A stretch of DNA of 40,163 nucleotides from an uncultured Fluviicola sp. (GTDB taxonomy: Bacteria; Bacteroidota; Bacteroidia; Flavobacteriales_D; Crocinitomicaceae): positions 1-40,163 of the forward strand of contig CALFOS010000089.1 in assembly GCA_937919725.1 (NCBI GenBank). The letters run 5' to 3'. The notes under the pieces are model-generated. The model saw nothing but the letters and a program-made list of their open reading frames with translations, searched no databases and had not been told where the DNA came from. Below, piece after piece: positions 7,235 through 17,700 of this stretch. The stretch's first letter is position 1; every line of letters starts with the position of its first letter. A program made the position numbers and the translations under genes.

Positions 7235-9172
7235 ATGCGTTTGATCTTTACTTTTTTAGTTCTTCTAGGTTCGTTTACTATTTCTGCCCAATCGCTTAGT
7301 GGAAATGTCCGATCTGAGGTAACAGATGATGTACTTGGGTATGGAAACGTGGATATCTACCAAAATGAAAAACTGGTAGCTTCTGTTTTTACCGACAAGT
7401 ATGGTAATTTCAAAGTTCCGTTGGATTCAGGAAGTTATAAATGTGTAATTAATTATGCGGATCACCTTCCAATCACCAAGGAGGTTCGCGTCTCTGCGGA
7501 TGAAGTTTCGAATTTTGATATGGCAGTGGATCCAACGAAACCGTTAGCGCCTATCGCTGTTTTGGAAGAACGATCTATAAGCCGAGCCTACAAATCCGAT
7601 GGAAGCGGTTCAGGCGATGCGAAACGAAAAGAAAGTAGCTCACCGCCACCACCACCATTGATGTATCGCTATTCTCCAGGTGCCGAAGAGCGCGCGCCAT
7701 TAAGAGAAATGGCGAAGGACATCGGTGGCGGAAAAATGGGGACGCGAGTGGAAGGAGCTCGGAGTGGTGCACTGACGGCTGGAGAAATCAATGATTTTTC
7801 GAAATGGAAAATGTGGCAAGACATTGCTGGTTCCGAGTTAAGTGCCTTTGAAAACGGATGGAAAATTGCACCGAAAGGCCGATATACACTCGAGTTGAGA
7901 AGTCAATCTGGGTTGCCGTTGGCAGATGCCATTGTGGAATTGGTGATCAACAGAACCAAAGTGATTTTTACTGCGCGAACCGACAACACCGGAAAAGCGG
8001 AATTGTGGTACACCACTACGAATGAAGCAGTTGTTCGTGGAGGAGTTTCGATGAAGATCAATTACCGCGGAAAAAAAGAAGAATTGAAAAATGCAAAGGG
8101 CTTCGACGAAGGTGTGAATCATTTGATGATGACCGTAGAATGCTCAGAAATGAACAATGTGGACATCGCATTTGTGGTGGACGCGACAGGATCGATGGGC
8201 GATGAATTATCGTACTTGAAACAAGAAATGAACGACATTATTTTCAAATCGAAGCAAATTTCTTCCAGCCTCAATTTTCACTTTGCTAACGTGTTTTACC
8301 GCGACGAAGGAAAAGAGGAATACGTCACACGCACGATGGATTTCAGTCGAATTTTGTCGGAGTCCGTGCAGTTTATCAATAACCAACGTGCTGGCGGAGG
8401 TGGTGATTACGAAGAAGCAGTAGAAGTGGCTCTCGATTCTGCCATCAACAATTTGAGTTGGAGCGAAGAAGCGCGAACGCGCATCATCTTTTTGATTCTT
8501 GACGCACCACCGCACAACACGGAAATCAATCAAACGAAATTGAATCAATTGATGCGCAAAGCCGCCGAAAAAGGAATTCGAATCGTTCCAGTGGGTGCGA
8601 GTGGAATTAATAAGTCAACCGAATACTTGATGCGTACAATGGCCATTACAACGAATGGAACATACACCTTCTTAACGGATCATAGTGGCATTGGGAACGG
8701 GCACATCGAACCAAGTACAGATACATACGATGTCGAAACATTCAACGATATCTTAGTACGCATCGTGAAAAGTTATACCTACATGCCGGATTGTGATCAG
8801 AACATACCTGAGTTGGACTTGAATTACTCAGACTCTCTTGTGAGCTCAATCAATCCAGTAGATTCGATCGATTCCATGGAAACGAATCCTCGTGATAGTT
8901 TCAACATCAACAATCCAAATAACCGTCCAGAGGTGAAATGGTCTTACTATCCAAATCCGACAAATGGAATTATTAATGTGAAAGCGGATACCGACATTGA
9001 GGAATTGTTCATTACTGATTTAACGGGTAAATTGCTTCAATCAATCAAGAAATTAGAGAAAGACAGAATCTATCAAGTCGATTTAAGTCAATACGTGACT
9101 GGAATTTATTTGATTCGTTATCTCCATGAGGATAAATGGATCTCGGGTAAAGTAGTCTTGCAGAGGTATTAA
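7235..9172 (+). CDS. Secreted von Willebrand factor A protein with type IX sorting domain
   Basis: The 645-residue protein has a signal peptide (MRLIFTFLVLLGSFTISAQ) and a carboxypeptidase-like beta sandwich (about 20-110: LSGNVRSEVTDDVLGYGNVDIYQ). A low-complexity linker with five consecutive prolines follows (SSPPPPPLMYRY, about 133-145), then a second sandwich near 210-305. The VWA domain begins around 308 with the MIDAS loop DATGSMGDE (Asp316) and runs to about 510. The C-terminus (about 568-645) is a type A T9SS sorting domain: YYPNPTNGIINVKA, LFITDLTGKLLQS, GIYLIRYLHEDKWISGKVVLQ. The protein should be exported by the SprA-containing system and be cell-surface bound or released, perhaps in metal-dependent adhesion or matrix contacts; the ligand is unknown. 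A strong terminator follows. Confidence 0.9.
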   Translation: MRLIFTFLVLLGSFTISAQSLSGNVRSEVTDDVLGYGNVDIYQNEKLVASVFTDKYGNFKVPLDSGSYKCVINYADHLPITKEVRVSADEVSNFDMAVDPTKPLAPIAVLEERSISRAYKSDGSGSGDAKRKESSSPPPPPLMYRYSPGAEERAPLREMAKDIGGGKMGTRVEGARSGALTAGEINDFSKWKMWQDIAGSELSAFENGWKIAPKGRYTLELRSQSGLPLADAIVELVINRTKVIFTARTDNTGKAELWYTTTNEAVVRGGVSMKINYRGKKEELKNAKGFDEGVNHLMMTVECSEMNNVDIAFVVDATGSMGDELSYLKQEMNDIIFKSKQISSSLNFHFANVFYRDEGKEEYVTRTMDFSRILSESVQFINNQRAGGGGDYEEAVEVALDSAINNLSWSEEARTRIIFLILDAPPHNTEINQTKLNQLMRKAAEKGIRIVPVGASGINKSTEYLMRTMAITTNGTYTFLTDHSGIGNGHIEPSTDTYDVETFNDILVRIVKSYTYMPDCDQNIPELDLNYSDSLVSSINPVDSIDSMETNPRDSFNINNPNNRPEVKWSYYPNPTNGIINVKADTDIEELFITDLTGKLLQSIKKLEKDRIYQVDLSQYVTGIYLIRYLHEDKWISGKVVLQRY

Positions 9173-9190
9173 TTGTGCGAAATCATTCTA

Positions 9191-9222
9191 AAAACCTGTG
9201 GATACTATTCACAGGTTTTTTT
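9191..9222 (+). terminator. Rho-independent terminator after the VWA gene
   Basis: A perfect 10-bp inverted repeat AAAACCTGTG / CACAGGTTTT (9191-9200 and 9210-9219) with a 9-nt loop runs into a T tract ending at 9222, 18 nt after the VWA stop codon. Confidence 0.85.
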
Positions 9223-9294
9223 GTTTTCAAGAAGAGAGTTATAGGTCACTAGCAAGTTCTATTGCATCCCTAAAATTAATCGCCCACAATTCAC

Positions 9295-9302
9295 TAACTT
9301 TG
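9295..9302 (+). promoter_or_regulatory. -7 promoter element for ileS
   Basis: TAACTTTG matches TAnnTTTG and lies 22 nt before the ileS ATG at 9325, downstream of the VWA terminator. No clear -33 TTTG is seen at 20 nt, so the assignment is moderate. The leader AGAGAGAATAAA before the ATG is purine-rich. Confidence 0.5.
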
Positions 9303-9324
9303 TCGCTTCAAAAGAGAGAATAAA

Positions 9325-12300
9325 ATGAGTCAAAAGTATCCTACATACAGCGGTTTAAATCTTCCAGATGTTGCAAGCCGTGTTTTGGAAAAATGGGAAC
9401 GCGAGCGTGTTTTTGAGCAATCCGTTGAAAAACGTGAAGGTCAAACGCCGTTTGTTTTCTTCGAAGGACCGCCATCAGCGAATGGTCTTCCAGGAATACA
9501 CCATGCAATGGGACGCTCGATTAAGGATATTTTTTGTCGATACAAAACACTCAAAGGTTTTCAGGTAAAACGAAAAGCTGGATGGGATACGCACGGACTT
9601 CCTGTTGAGTTAGGTGTTGAGAAAGAATTGGGAATTACAAAAGAAGATATTGGAACGAAAATTTCCGTTGAAGAATACAACGATGCGTGTAAAAAAGCGG
9701 TAATGCGCTACACGGACATCTGGAACGACCTTACTCAGAAAATGGGATATTGGGTTGATATGGATGATCCTTACATCACTTACGACTCAAAATACATGGA
9801 GTCTGTTTGGTGGTTGCTAGGACAACTGTATGATAAAAATTTGATGTACAAAGGATATACAATCCAACCATACTCGCCTAAAGCGGGTACTGGTTTGTCA
9901 TCACATGAGATCAATCAACCAGGCGCCTACCAAGATGTGACCGATACGACTGTCGTGGCGCAATTCAAGATGGTGGATGGACAAGCAACGCCATTCAGTA
10001 AAGCAAATAGTGCGCTGAGTGGAGTCGAAGTGCATTTTTTAGCTTGGACGACCACACCTTGGACCCTTCCATCAAACACTGCGTTGACGGTAGGACCGAA
10101 AATAGAGTACATTCTTGTTAAGACATTCAACCAATATACCTTCGAACCAATCAATGTTGTATTGGCGAAAAACTTACTCGGATATCAATTCAAAAAGCCA
10201 TACGTTTTGGCTGAATCTGAAGATGATTTCGCCAACTATTCCGAAGGCGATAAAACAATTCCTTACGCAGTTTTAGGTGAATGCCTAGGAGCTGATTTGG
10301 CTGGATTGAAATTTGAACAATTGTTACCATACGTTCTTCCAATGGAAGATGCGGATAAGGCATTTGTTGTAATTACAGGTGATTTTGTCACAACAGAAGA
10401 TGGAACGGGTATCGTTCATACTTCTCCAACGTTCGGTGCAGACGATGCTCGCGTTGCTAAAGATGCTGGAGTTCCAGGACTTTTGGTTGAAGACGATAAA
10501 GGAAATGCTGTTCCATTGGTAGATTTGCAAGGGAGATTCCGCCCAGAAATGGGGGAGTTCGCGGGAATGTACGTGAAGAATGAATATTACAATGATGGCG
10601 AGGCTCCTGAGAAATCAGTGGATGTGCAGTTGGCGATTAAACTTAAAATTGAAAACAAAGCATTCCGTGTAGAGAAATACGTCCACAGTTACCCTCATTG
10701 CTGGAGAACGGACAAACCTATTTTGTACTACCCGCTCGATTCATGGTTCATCAAGGTGAGCGAGAATCGTGAGCGATTGATGGAATTGAACGATACCATC
10801 AACTGGAAACCGGAATCAACAGGAACAGGACGATTCGGAAAGTGGTTGGAAAATGCCAACGATTGGAACCTATCTCGTTCGCGTTATTGGGGAATTCCAA
10901 TTCCAATTTGGAGAACAGATGATGGTGTTCAACAGATCTGCATTTCATCTGCAGAACAATTGAAAGCAGAATGTGAAAAGTCTGTTGCAGCTGGATTCAT
11001 GGACAAAAATCCATTGGCTGAATTTACAGTGGGTGACATGTCTACTGAGAACTATGCTAAAGTTGACTTCCACAAAAATTACATGGATGAGGTAATCTTG
11101 GTTTCTGCTGATGGGCGCCCAATGAAACGAGAATCTGATTTGATCGATGTTTGGTTCGATTCAGGTTCGATGCCTTATGCACAATGGCATTATCCATTTG
11201 AGAATAAAGAATTGATAGATAATCGGGTGGGATACCCTGCTGATTTTATCGCTGAGGGAGTCGATCAAACACGTGGTTGGTTCTATACTTTGCACACAAT
11301 CGCGACCTTAGTATTTGATTCGGTGGCCTACAAAAATGTAGTTTCGAATGGTCTCGTTTTGGATAAAAACGGTCAGAAAATGTCGAAGCGCTTAGGAAAC
11401 GGCGTTGATCCATTTGAAACATTAAGCAAATACGGAGCAGATGCTACGCGTTGGTACATGATAACAAACGCTCAACCTTGGGATAATCTCAAATTTGATG
11501 TTGATGGAATCGCGGAAGTGCAACGTAAATTCTTTGGAACATTATACAACACCTACTCCTTCTTCGCACTCTATGCAAACATTGATGGATTTGATCCAAA
11601 ACAGCATAAAACCGAATACAAAACGGAAATCGATCGTTGGGTATTGTCAAAATTGAATTCCTTGGTCGCAGATGTTGATGAGGCATTTTCTGCATACGAA
11701 CCGACAAAGGCAGGTCGATTGATCCAAGATTTTGTAGGCGATCACTTATCGAATTGGTACGTACGACTGTGTCGTAAACGTTTCTGGGTGGGTGAATTAA
11801 CAGAAGATAAAATCGCTGCTTACCAAACCTTGCATATGTGTTTGAGTACCGTGGCTATCCTTGGATCTCCAATTGCACCATTCTTCTTAGATCAATTGTA
11901 TCAAGATTTGAGTGGAGAGGGAGCGGAGTCTGTTCACTTGGCTGATTTCCCTCAAGTAGAACCGGACTATGTGAATGCAGAATTGGAAGCTCAGATGCAA
12001 ATTGCACAACGTATCTCTTCAATGGTATTGGGCTTGCGTAAGAAGGAAAATCTGCGCGTTCGACAACCGCTTCAAAAAATCATGGTTCCGTCTTTAGATG
12101 ATGATTTCGCAGCGAATTTATTGCACGTGAAAGATTTGATATTAGCGGAAGTGAACGTAAAAGAATTAGAGATTTTAAGTCATGAAAATGATATTCTCGT
12201 GAAATCGATCAAGCCAAACTTCAAAACAATTGGTCCGAAATACGGCAAGCAGATGAAAGGAATTGCGGCCTTGGTGAGTCAATTCACTGCCGATGATATA

Positions 12301-12723
12301 TCGACAGTTGAATCAAATCAAGGCTGGAAAGGTGAAGTAGATGGAACAGCAATTGAGCTAGACATGAGCGATTTTGAAATCGTGGCACAAGACATTCCAG
12401 GCTGGATCGTGAGTTCAGATGGAAATCTAACAGTTGCACTAGACGTAACGCTTTCTGAAGAATTGAAATCTGAAGGAATTGCACGTGAGTTGGTGAACCG
12501 AGTTCAGAATTTGCGAAAAGATTCAGGCTTGGAAGTAACCGATCGAATTCTCTTGAAAGTTGATACGAACGAGTTGATTCAGACCGCAATTTTAGCAAAC
12601 AAGGAGTACGTATGTAACGAAGTTTTGGCGAACGGCATTCAGTTTGAAGCATTGGGAGGCGAAGCCTTAGTTACGGACTTAGTGGACGCAGAAGACGCGA
12701 AGATAGGATTGGTGAAAGCGTAA
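9325..12723 (+). CDS. ileS: Isoleucine--tRNA ligase
   Basis: IleS charges tRNA-Ile with isoleucine and edits misactivated valine. The 1132-residue length is typical for Bacteroidota IleS, which belongs to the longer eukaryote-like class. The class I signature HIGH appears as GIHH (57-60) and KMSKR as QKMSKRLGNG (Lys685). The editing domain is recognisable around residues 200-420 (LAWTTTPWTLPSNTALTVG; DGTGIVHTSPTFGADDARVAK). The catalytic core continues with WFDSGSMPYAQWHYPFEN and GVDQTRGWFYTLH. An anticodon-binding helical domain begins near 750 (EIDRWVLSKLN), and a long C-terminal extension follows that lacks the four-cysteine zinc site of E. coli-type IleS. It is a single-gene transcript by the look of the flanking terminators. 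Confidence 0.98.
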   Translation: MSQKYPTYSGLNLPDVASRVLEKWERERVFEQSVEKREGQTPFVFFEGPPSANGLPGIHHAMGRSIKDIFCRYKTLKGFQVKRKAGWDTHGLPVELGVEKELGITKEDIGTKISVEEYNDACKKAVMRYTDIWNDLTQKMGYWVDMDDPYITYDSKYMESVWWLLGQLYDKNLMYKGYTIQPYSPKAGTGLSSHEINQPGAYQDVTDTTVVAQFKMVDGQATPFSKANSALSGVEVHFLAWTTTPWTLPSNTALTVGPKIEYILVKTFNQYTFEPINVVLAKNLLGYQFKKPYVLAESEDDFANYSEGDKTIPYAVLGECLGADLAGLKFEQLLPYVLPMEDADKAFVVITGDFVTTEDGTGIVHTSPTFGADDARVAKDAGVPGLLVEDDKGNAVPLVDLQGRFRPEMGEFAGMYVKNEYYNDGEAPEKSVDVQLAIKLKIENKAFRVEKYVHSYPHCWRTDKPILYYPLDSWFIKVSENRERLMELNDTINWKPESTGTGRFGKWLENANDWNLSRSRYWGIPIPIWRTDDGVQQICISSAEQLKAECEKSVAAGFMDKNPLAEFTVGDMSTENYAKVDFHKNYMDEVILVSADGRPMKRESDLIDVWFDSGSMPYAQWHYPFENKELIDNRVGYPADFIAEGVDQTRGWFYTLHTIATLVFDSVAYKNVVSNGLVLDKNGQKMSKRLGNGVDPFETLSKYGADATRWYMITNAQPWDNLKFDVDGIAEVQRKFFGTLYNTYSFFALYANIDGFDPKQHKTEYKTEIDRWVLSKLNSLVADVDEAFSAYEPTKAGRLIQDFVGDHLSNWYVRLCRKRFWVGELTEDKIAAYQTLHMCLSTVAILGSPIAPFFLDQLYQDLSGEGAESVHLADFPQVEPDYVNAELEAQMQIAQRISSMVLGLRKKENLRVRQPLQKIMVPSLDDDFAANLLHVKDLILAEVNVKELEILSHENDILVKSIKPNFKTIGPKYGKQMKGIAALVSQFTADDISTVESNQGWKGEVDGTAIELDMSDFEIVAQDIPGWIVSSDGNLTVALDVTLSEELKSEGIARELVNRVQNLRKDSGLEVTDRILLKVDTNELIQTAILANKEYVCNEVLANGIQFEALGGEALVTDLVDAEDAKIGLVKA

Positions 12724-12757
12724 TTTCCAGGATAATTTTCCTCTGCTAAAAAACGAT

Positions 12758-12785
12758 AAAATTAGGATGTTCGATCCTGATTTTT
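12758..12785 (+). terminator. Rho-independent terminator after ileS
   Basis: The stem AAAATTAGGAT / ATCCTGATTTT is 11 bp with one G-T wobble, has a 5-nt loop GTTCG, and runs into TTTTT, 35 nt after the ileS stop. It separates ileS from the S41 peptidase gene. Confidence 0.75.
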
Positions 12786-12848
12786 AGGTCGTTTCATCAA
12801 AAAAAGACTAGTTTTAAAACAAAGCGAAGGCTTCAACGTTTTAGAACC

Positions 12849-14303
12849 GTGAGTGGAAGTAGGAAATATACTTTGAATTGGGTTGTGATAATCTTTGCAT
12901 TCTGTTCCCTAACCTTAGGGACTAACTCGTCGGCGTCTGCCCAAGATTCCATCCGAAGAGGTAAAGTATTTGCGGTTCATGAACTTCAAACTGACCTCAC
13001 ATTTTGGCGCAATCGACTCGAAACAAAACATCCACTCATTTATTTGTACCGACCAAAATATAAGGTTGATCATTTTTTTGATAGCCTCTACTTTGCTATA
13101 GATCATCCGATGTCGGAACTTGAATTTTTCAAACACATCGCACCGGTTTCGTCCTACTTGTGTGACGGGCACAACAGTATTTTACCAAGTAAATTGACGA
13201 TAGAAAGTATTCGCTCGGACCGACAACTCTTTCCGTTTGAAGTCGAATACTTCGACGATCGACTCCACGTTATCCGCAACGTGAGCGCAAATGAAGAACT
13301 ATTAGTGGGTGACGAGATCAAAGAAATAAACGGAGTGGACGTGCTTGAAATTCGGAAAAACCTGATGAGTTTGACGCCGCACGAAGGTCAGAATGATCAA
13401 CTCGCAGTTGGAACGATTAACGATCTATTCCGATTCTATTATCAATTGTATTATGGATTTCCAGATCACTATGATATCACAATTCAATATTCGGATGATT
13501 CGCAAAAGTCGTTGATGGTTGCCAGTCAAAACTTAGGTGAAATTAGAGCGTTTCATGAGCAACGATATCCGGAGGATTCCATCAGATCTAAACATGGGAT
13601 TTACTATGAAAGTTTCGACGAGGCTAAAATTGGATTGCTTACGATTACGACCTTCGACGCAGAGGCGTTCAAGTACAACAATCAGCGATTTCGGTCGGAA
13701 GTATGCCGAGTTTTCCGTGAAATCAAACAATCAAAAACAGAGCAATTGATCATCGATTTGCGAGATAACGAAGGTGGAAATCCAGACTTTGTCAAGGTAC
13801 TTTTGAAGCATCTCTTTGATCATTGCTTTGAGCAGGCAAAGGAATTTAGAATAGTCGAGCATCCAGGTCAAGAAGATTTTAATCGACGAACTGAGAAAAA
13901 ATGGTATCCATGGTTTGGAATCGGTAATTTTTCACCTGCCAACAATCACTTCGATGGTAAATTGGTCGTGCTGCACAACGAGAACACGTTTTCAGCTGGT
14001 GTGGAAGTGCTGAGTGTACTGAAAAAGTACAACAGAGCCACCTTTATCGGAACAGAATCTGGAGGTAATCCAACAATTATGGCTGGCTACATTAATAAAA
14101 CGAAATGGCAACTGCCCAACACGAGTATTCAAATTTCTTCAGGAGTACATTGTACCATATTTAATGACCTTGATCAAAATACGGGAAGGGGAATTATCCC
14201 AGACATTGAGATCAAGAGAGATCTGTTCGATACGCTCACTAACTACGATGCGTGCTTGGAATTTGCCTTAGAATACATGCGGAACGTGATCCTTTCAAAG
14301 TAG
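12849..14303 (+). CDS. Secreted S41-family serine peptidase (C-terminal-processing-peptidase-like)
   Basis: The 484-residue protein starts at a GTG; no in-frame ATG lies upstream. A hydrophobic signal segment follows (WVVIIFAFCSLTLGTNSSASAQ). A PDZ-like element is visible at about 150-175 (VGDEIKEINGVDVLEIRK). The S41 core follows: LLTITTFDAEAF, the strand-turn IIDLRDNEGGNPDF, and the nucleophile region LHNENTFSAGVEVLSVLKKY with Ser382, then FIGTESGGNPT. It probably cleaves proteins or peptides in the periplasm or outside. There is no T9SS tail, so it is likely periplasmic or anchored. It stands alone between the ileS terminator and a convergent operon whose last stop codon is immediately adjacent (14303/14304). 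The general-base lysine pair seen in Prc is not obvious, so it fits the tricorn-type or uncharacterised S41 subfamily better. Confidence 0.85.
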   Translation: MSGSRKYTLNWVVIIFAFCSLTLGTNSSASAQDSIRRGKVFAVHELQTDLTFWRNRLETKHPLIYLYRPKYKVDHFFDSLYFAIDHPMSELEFFKHIAPVSSYLCDGHNSILPSKLTIESIRSDRQLFPFEVEYFDDRLHVIRNVSANEELLVGDEIKEINGVDVLEIRKNLMSLTPHEGQNDQLAVGTINDLFRFYYQLYYGFPDHYDITIQYSDDSQKSLMVASQNLGEIRAFHEQRYPEDSIRSKHGIYYESFDEAKIGLLTITTFDAEAFKYNNQRFRSEVCRVFREIKQSKTEQLIIDLRDNEGGNPDFVKVLLKHLFDHCFEQAKEFRIVEHPGQEDFNRRTEKKWYPWFGIGNFSPANNHFDGKLVVLHNENTFSAGVEVLSVLKKYNRATFIGTESGGNPTIMAGYINKTKWQLPNTSIQISSGVHCTIFNDLDQNTGRGIIPDIEIKRDLFDTLTNYDACLEFALEYMRNVILSK

Positions 14304-14780
14304 TTATTCAGTAGCGTTTTCAACAGTGATTTTTATAGTATGTTCACTTTCTAAATCTCCTCGATAGTGTTTCTGAGTGAGGATTTCATAAGAACCGACT
14401 TTCTTGGCATCGAATATAAAATATTCAACTGCAGCATCTCCGCCGCTCATTCCGCTTTCTTGCGGCTTGTTGTATTCGATGAAATTATCACTCAATGTGA
14501 GTCCAGAATTATTGGAACTTACTGCTGACGCTGTGAAGCCAACAGATCCATGCACGTTCGCTGAATAATAAAGCTGCTGCCCAACTTTAACCGTATAATT
14601 TCCTCTAAGAGGGTCGATTTGCACCATGTTTTTGGTCGGTTTGAACTTTTCATCGGTTTGCAGTGATTGGCTGAGAATTGGAACGTCTTCTTTTTGATGA
14701 ACCTCCGTAGTTGATTTAGAGCAACCGATGGAAACCGTCAGCAAAAGCAAAGCCAACAGGAATATATTTGAATGTTTCAT
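14304..14780 (-). CDS. Small lipoprotein resembling chagasin-type (I42) protease inhibitors
   Basis: The start chosen is the ATG at 14780, not the ORF-track 14813, because MKHSNIFLLALLLLTVSIGC is a full lipoprotein signal; this gives 158 residues and a 19-nt gap after the alpha-2-macroglobulin stop. The mature C-terminal 90 residues read like a single beta-sandwich: VKVGQQLYYSANVHGSVGF, then SGMSGGDAAVEYFIFDAKKVGSYEIL, then KHYRGDLESEHTIKITVE. This order matches chagasin/ICP inhibitors (a G[FY]-ending first loop, a GxGG-type second loop followed by a FxAxxxG strand, then an R-containing third loop and a last strand). The three loop motifs are degenerate (GSVGF, GMSGG, YRGD), so the family assignment is an inference. 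If right, it would block papain-type cysteine proteases in the envelope. Confidence 0.55.
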   Translation of the reverse strand: MKHSNIFLLALLLLTVSIGCSKSTTEVHQKEDVPILSQSLQTDEKFKPTKNMVQIDPLRGNYTVKVGQQLYYSANVHGSVGFTASAVSSNNSGLTLSDNFIEYNKPQESGMSGGDAAVEYFIFDAKKVGSYEILTQKHYRGDLESEHTIKITVENATE

Positions 14781-14799
14781 AGTCTTATTACTTAATAAT

Positions 14800-17700
14800 T
14801 TATTCCCCAACAACCACTCTCACCCCTTCCGAATGCGAAGTAAATTCTGGCGCGTACATACACTGAATCGTTGTAATTCCGTTCGCGAAATCACCTTCAT
14901 GACTTACGCGCAGATCGTATTCGAATACGTAAACTCCTTTCGAAACATAATCCATGAAGAAATTTGTTGCAGCATCTTTAGTGCTTTCGTAGTATCCCAA
15001 TCCATCTTGCCATTTGTAGCGCGAAATCACATTGATCGGTTCAAATCCCGCGGCACGCATGTCCTTCATGTGAATGTATTCCATGTCACGGTCTGTTCTC
15101 AACTCAATCCGCACACGTATTTTGTCACCTGGTTTCAGTTTCGTCCCTTCTACCACAGGGGTAATCACGGGACCATTATCCGTATTTTGCACCAGAAACA
15201 GTTGTTTTTTCAATTTTAAAGGTGTTTCGTGTGGCGTAATCTTGTCCATGTCTTCAAAATATTGCCAGTACATGGCACCCCAACTTACACCTTCGCTCGT
15301 GCGTGTTACACTCACATTTCCCATTTCGGGAACAATTTCATCAGGTGCCCACGACGTTTTGAAATATCCCGTTCCTGCCTCTCGGTCTTTTGGGTCGACG
15401 AATTGGCCGTTTACTTTGATTCCAACTTGCTCGGTGTTTTCCAATAGGTCAGTTCCGCGGAGTAACAAAGCATAACATGCTTCGGCTGTAGCCTTTGTCG
15501 TTTTCCAATCTGTCGTTTGTTTTTGTTTGAGTAGCCAAACTTTCAATTCTTCAACAGCATCCTGATCTTCGATTACTTCGTCAAACGCCTCAATCATCAT
15601 CGCTTGCGTTTCGATAGGCGCTTGGTACCAGTAGTAACCGCTCACGTTTTCTTTCCAATACATGCCCAATTCTTCGTGAACAATCGACCGTTCTTTGAGC
15701 GATGCCATTATTTTATTCGGCAATTCTACTATTTCGTATCGTTTGGATTGAAGCGCCAACATTCCTTGTGTGTAGATGTCAAATGTCAACCAATATTCGG
15801 CAGCTTGAGTTTGGTAGAAGCTCATGGCTTCATTCAACAGGTCATTCATCGGAATGTCGCGGAAATAACTTCGTGCATACATGTACTGAATAATCGAAGA
15901 GTTGATTTGCTGATGCTTCGTATAATCTGCGTAAGTCCGTTTCATCTCCAAATAGTCCGCTACAATTTCGCCGTCTAAGTAGGCAATCGCATTTTCTGTC
16001 ATGTTCCAAGCTCGTTTATCATCGCGCACGCTTTTCACTCCGAGGTGGTCCAAATGTCCCATTCCTGTTACGATGTGCTGAGTGATGTAGCGATTTTCGC
16101 GCATTCCGGGGAACCATGGCCATGCGCCGTTCGATACTTGCATGTTCTCCAATTTTCGGAGTGCTTTGTCGAGTTGGTTGTCCATTTTATTGAGATCGAA
16201 CAAGAGTGCGATGCGTTTCTTACGTTCGCCTTCGTTTTGTGCGTCGAGTACCCAAGGCGTTTCTTCGAGCATGAGCGATTTCAACTCTTGGTTTTTCTCT
16301 AAGTTCGATAAAAAAGCGTCAGGACTACTTTCTTTCCATTGCTCGAACACATCTTTTATCTTCGGACTAGAATTCACAATCGACGATGCCAGCGAGTTCG
16401 AATAGTACCGCGTAAATATTTGCTCGGCGCATTCGTGTGGATATTCCATCATGTACGGCATCGCTTGCACGGCATACCACGCTGGATTGGAAGTGTATTC
16501 CAAGGTCAGTTTGTGGTGTTTTAACGTAGTGGACGATCCGCTGTTCACCAATTTTGTGAAGGTGAAATCCTTCGTTCCAATTCCTTTGCTCGGCAGTGGC
16601 ATTGATTCGGTGACCAACATTCTATTCGAGAGAACCGGCAAAACCATTTCTTCACCATCGCTGAACAGTCCTGCTTGTGCCACAACTCGGTAAGTCACGG
16701 CACTGTATCCACTCGGCACGGAAATGTTCCACGCTAGTTTTGCGCTCTGTCCTTTTTTAGCCGTGAAATTAACGATGGAGTTCATATTTTTGAACGCAGC
16801 ATCAATCGGTTTCATCGTCAAAGCATCGAATAGGAAGAGTTGCGCTGTTCCGGTTAAATCAGTTTCGGCAATATTGGAAACTTTCGCTGTAAACGTCATT
16901 TGGTCGCCCTCACGGAAAAAGCGGGGTGCGTTGGGAACCACCATCAGTTCTTTTTGCGTGACAACCGATTCTTGAATGGTTCCAATTTTCAAATCTTTGG
17001 AGTGCGCCAAGCCGAGGAATTTCCAGCGTGTCAGAGCTTCGGGAGCGGTGAACTTGAGAATGATCTCCCCTTTTTCATTCGTTTCCATTTGTGGATAGAA
17101 GAAGGCTGTTTCATTGAGGTTCGTACGCGCTTTCACACCTTCGAGGCTCTTTTGATTCTGCTGACGATCAGCGCCGCCGGTTTCTTTACCATCTTTATCG
17201 CCGCCAGATGGTTCTTCCGCTGCGCCAGTTGCAGAGTCCGCGAGAGTGACGATTTTGTCGCTAGACTTTCTACTCACCGTATTCGCCATTAATTTGGGTG
17301 CACCAGGTGAGTTCTCGGAAACAGTCATCTCGTCCATTTCCATGTCCATCCTTCCACCATAACTGTAGGTGCCGTAACCGCCGTCGGAACCATATCCATA
17401 TGAACCGTAACCGCCAAATCCCCACCAGTTGAGCTCGTCGTAGAAGCGCTCGGGTGCGAAAACGTAACTGTTCCAATCTCTTCCGTATGCACGAGCGTGT
17501 TGAGAGCGGAAACTTTCGGAGGAGTAGGAACGGTAGGAATAACGCGATTCGTAGGGATTGAGGTAGAAATTATTGGACGCAAATTCATCCAGTGATGCGT
17601 CGTACATGGTCGCCAAAAGTTCGGCTGCAATTTTTGCTCCGTTTGGCCCTTTGATCACCAATTTCCATTCTTCGGGAGCTCCAGGAATCAGCTTGTTGCG

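Noticed and set aside
17270-17630. Minus-strand ORFs in the Gly/Tyr-rich region (68 and 101 aa)
   Set aside because: They are alternative frames of the low-complexity part of the alpha-2-macroglobulin, not separate genes.
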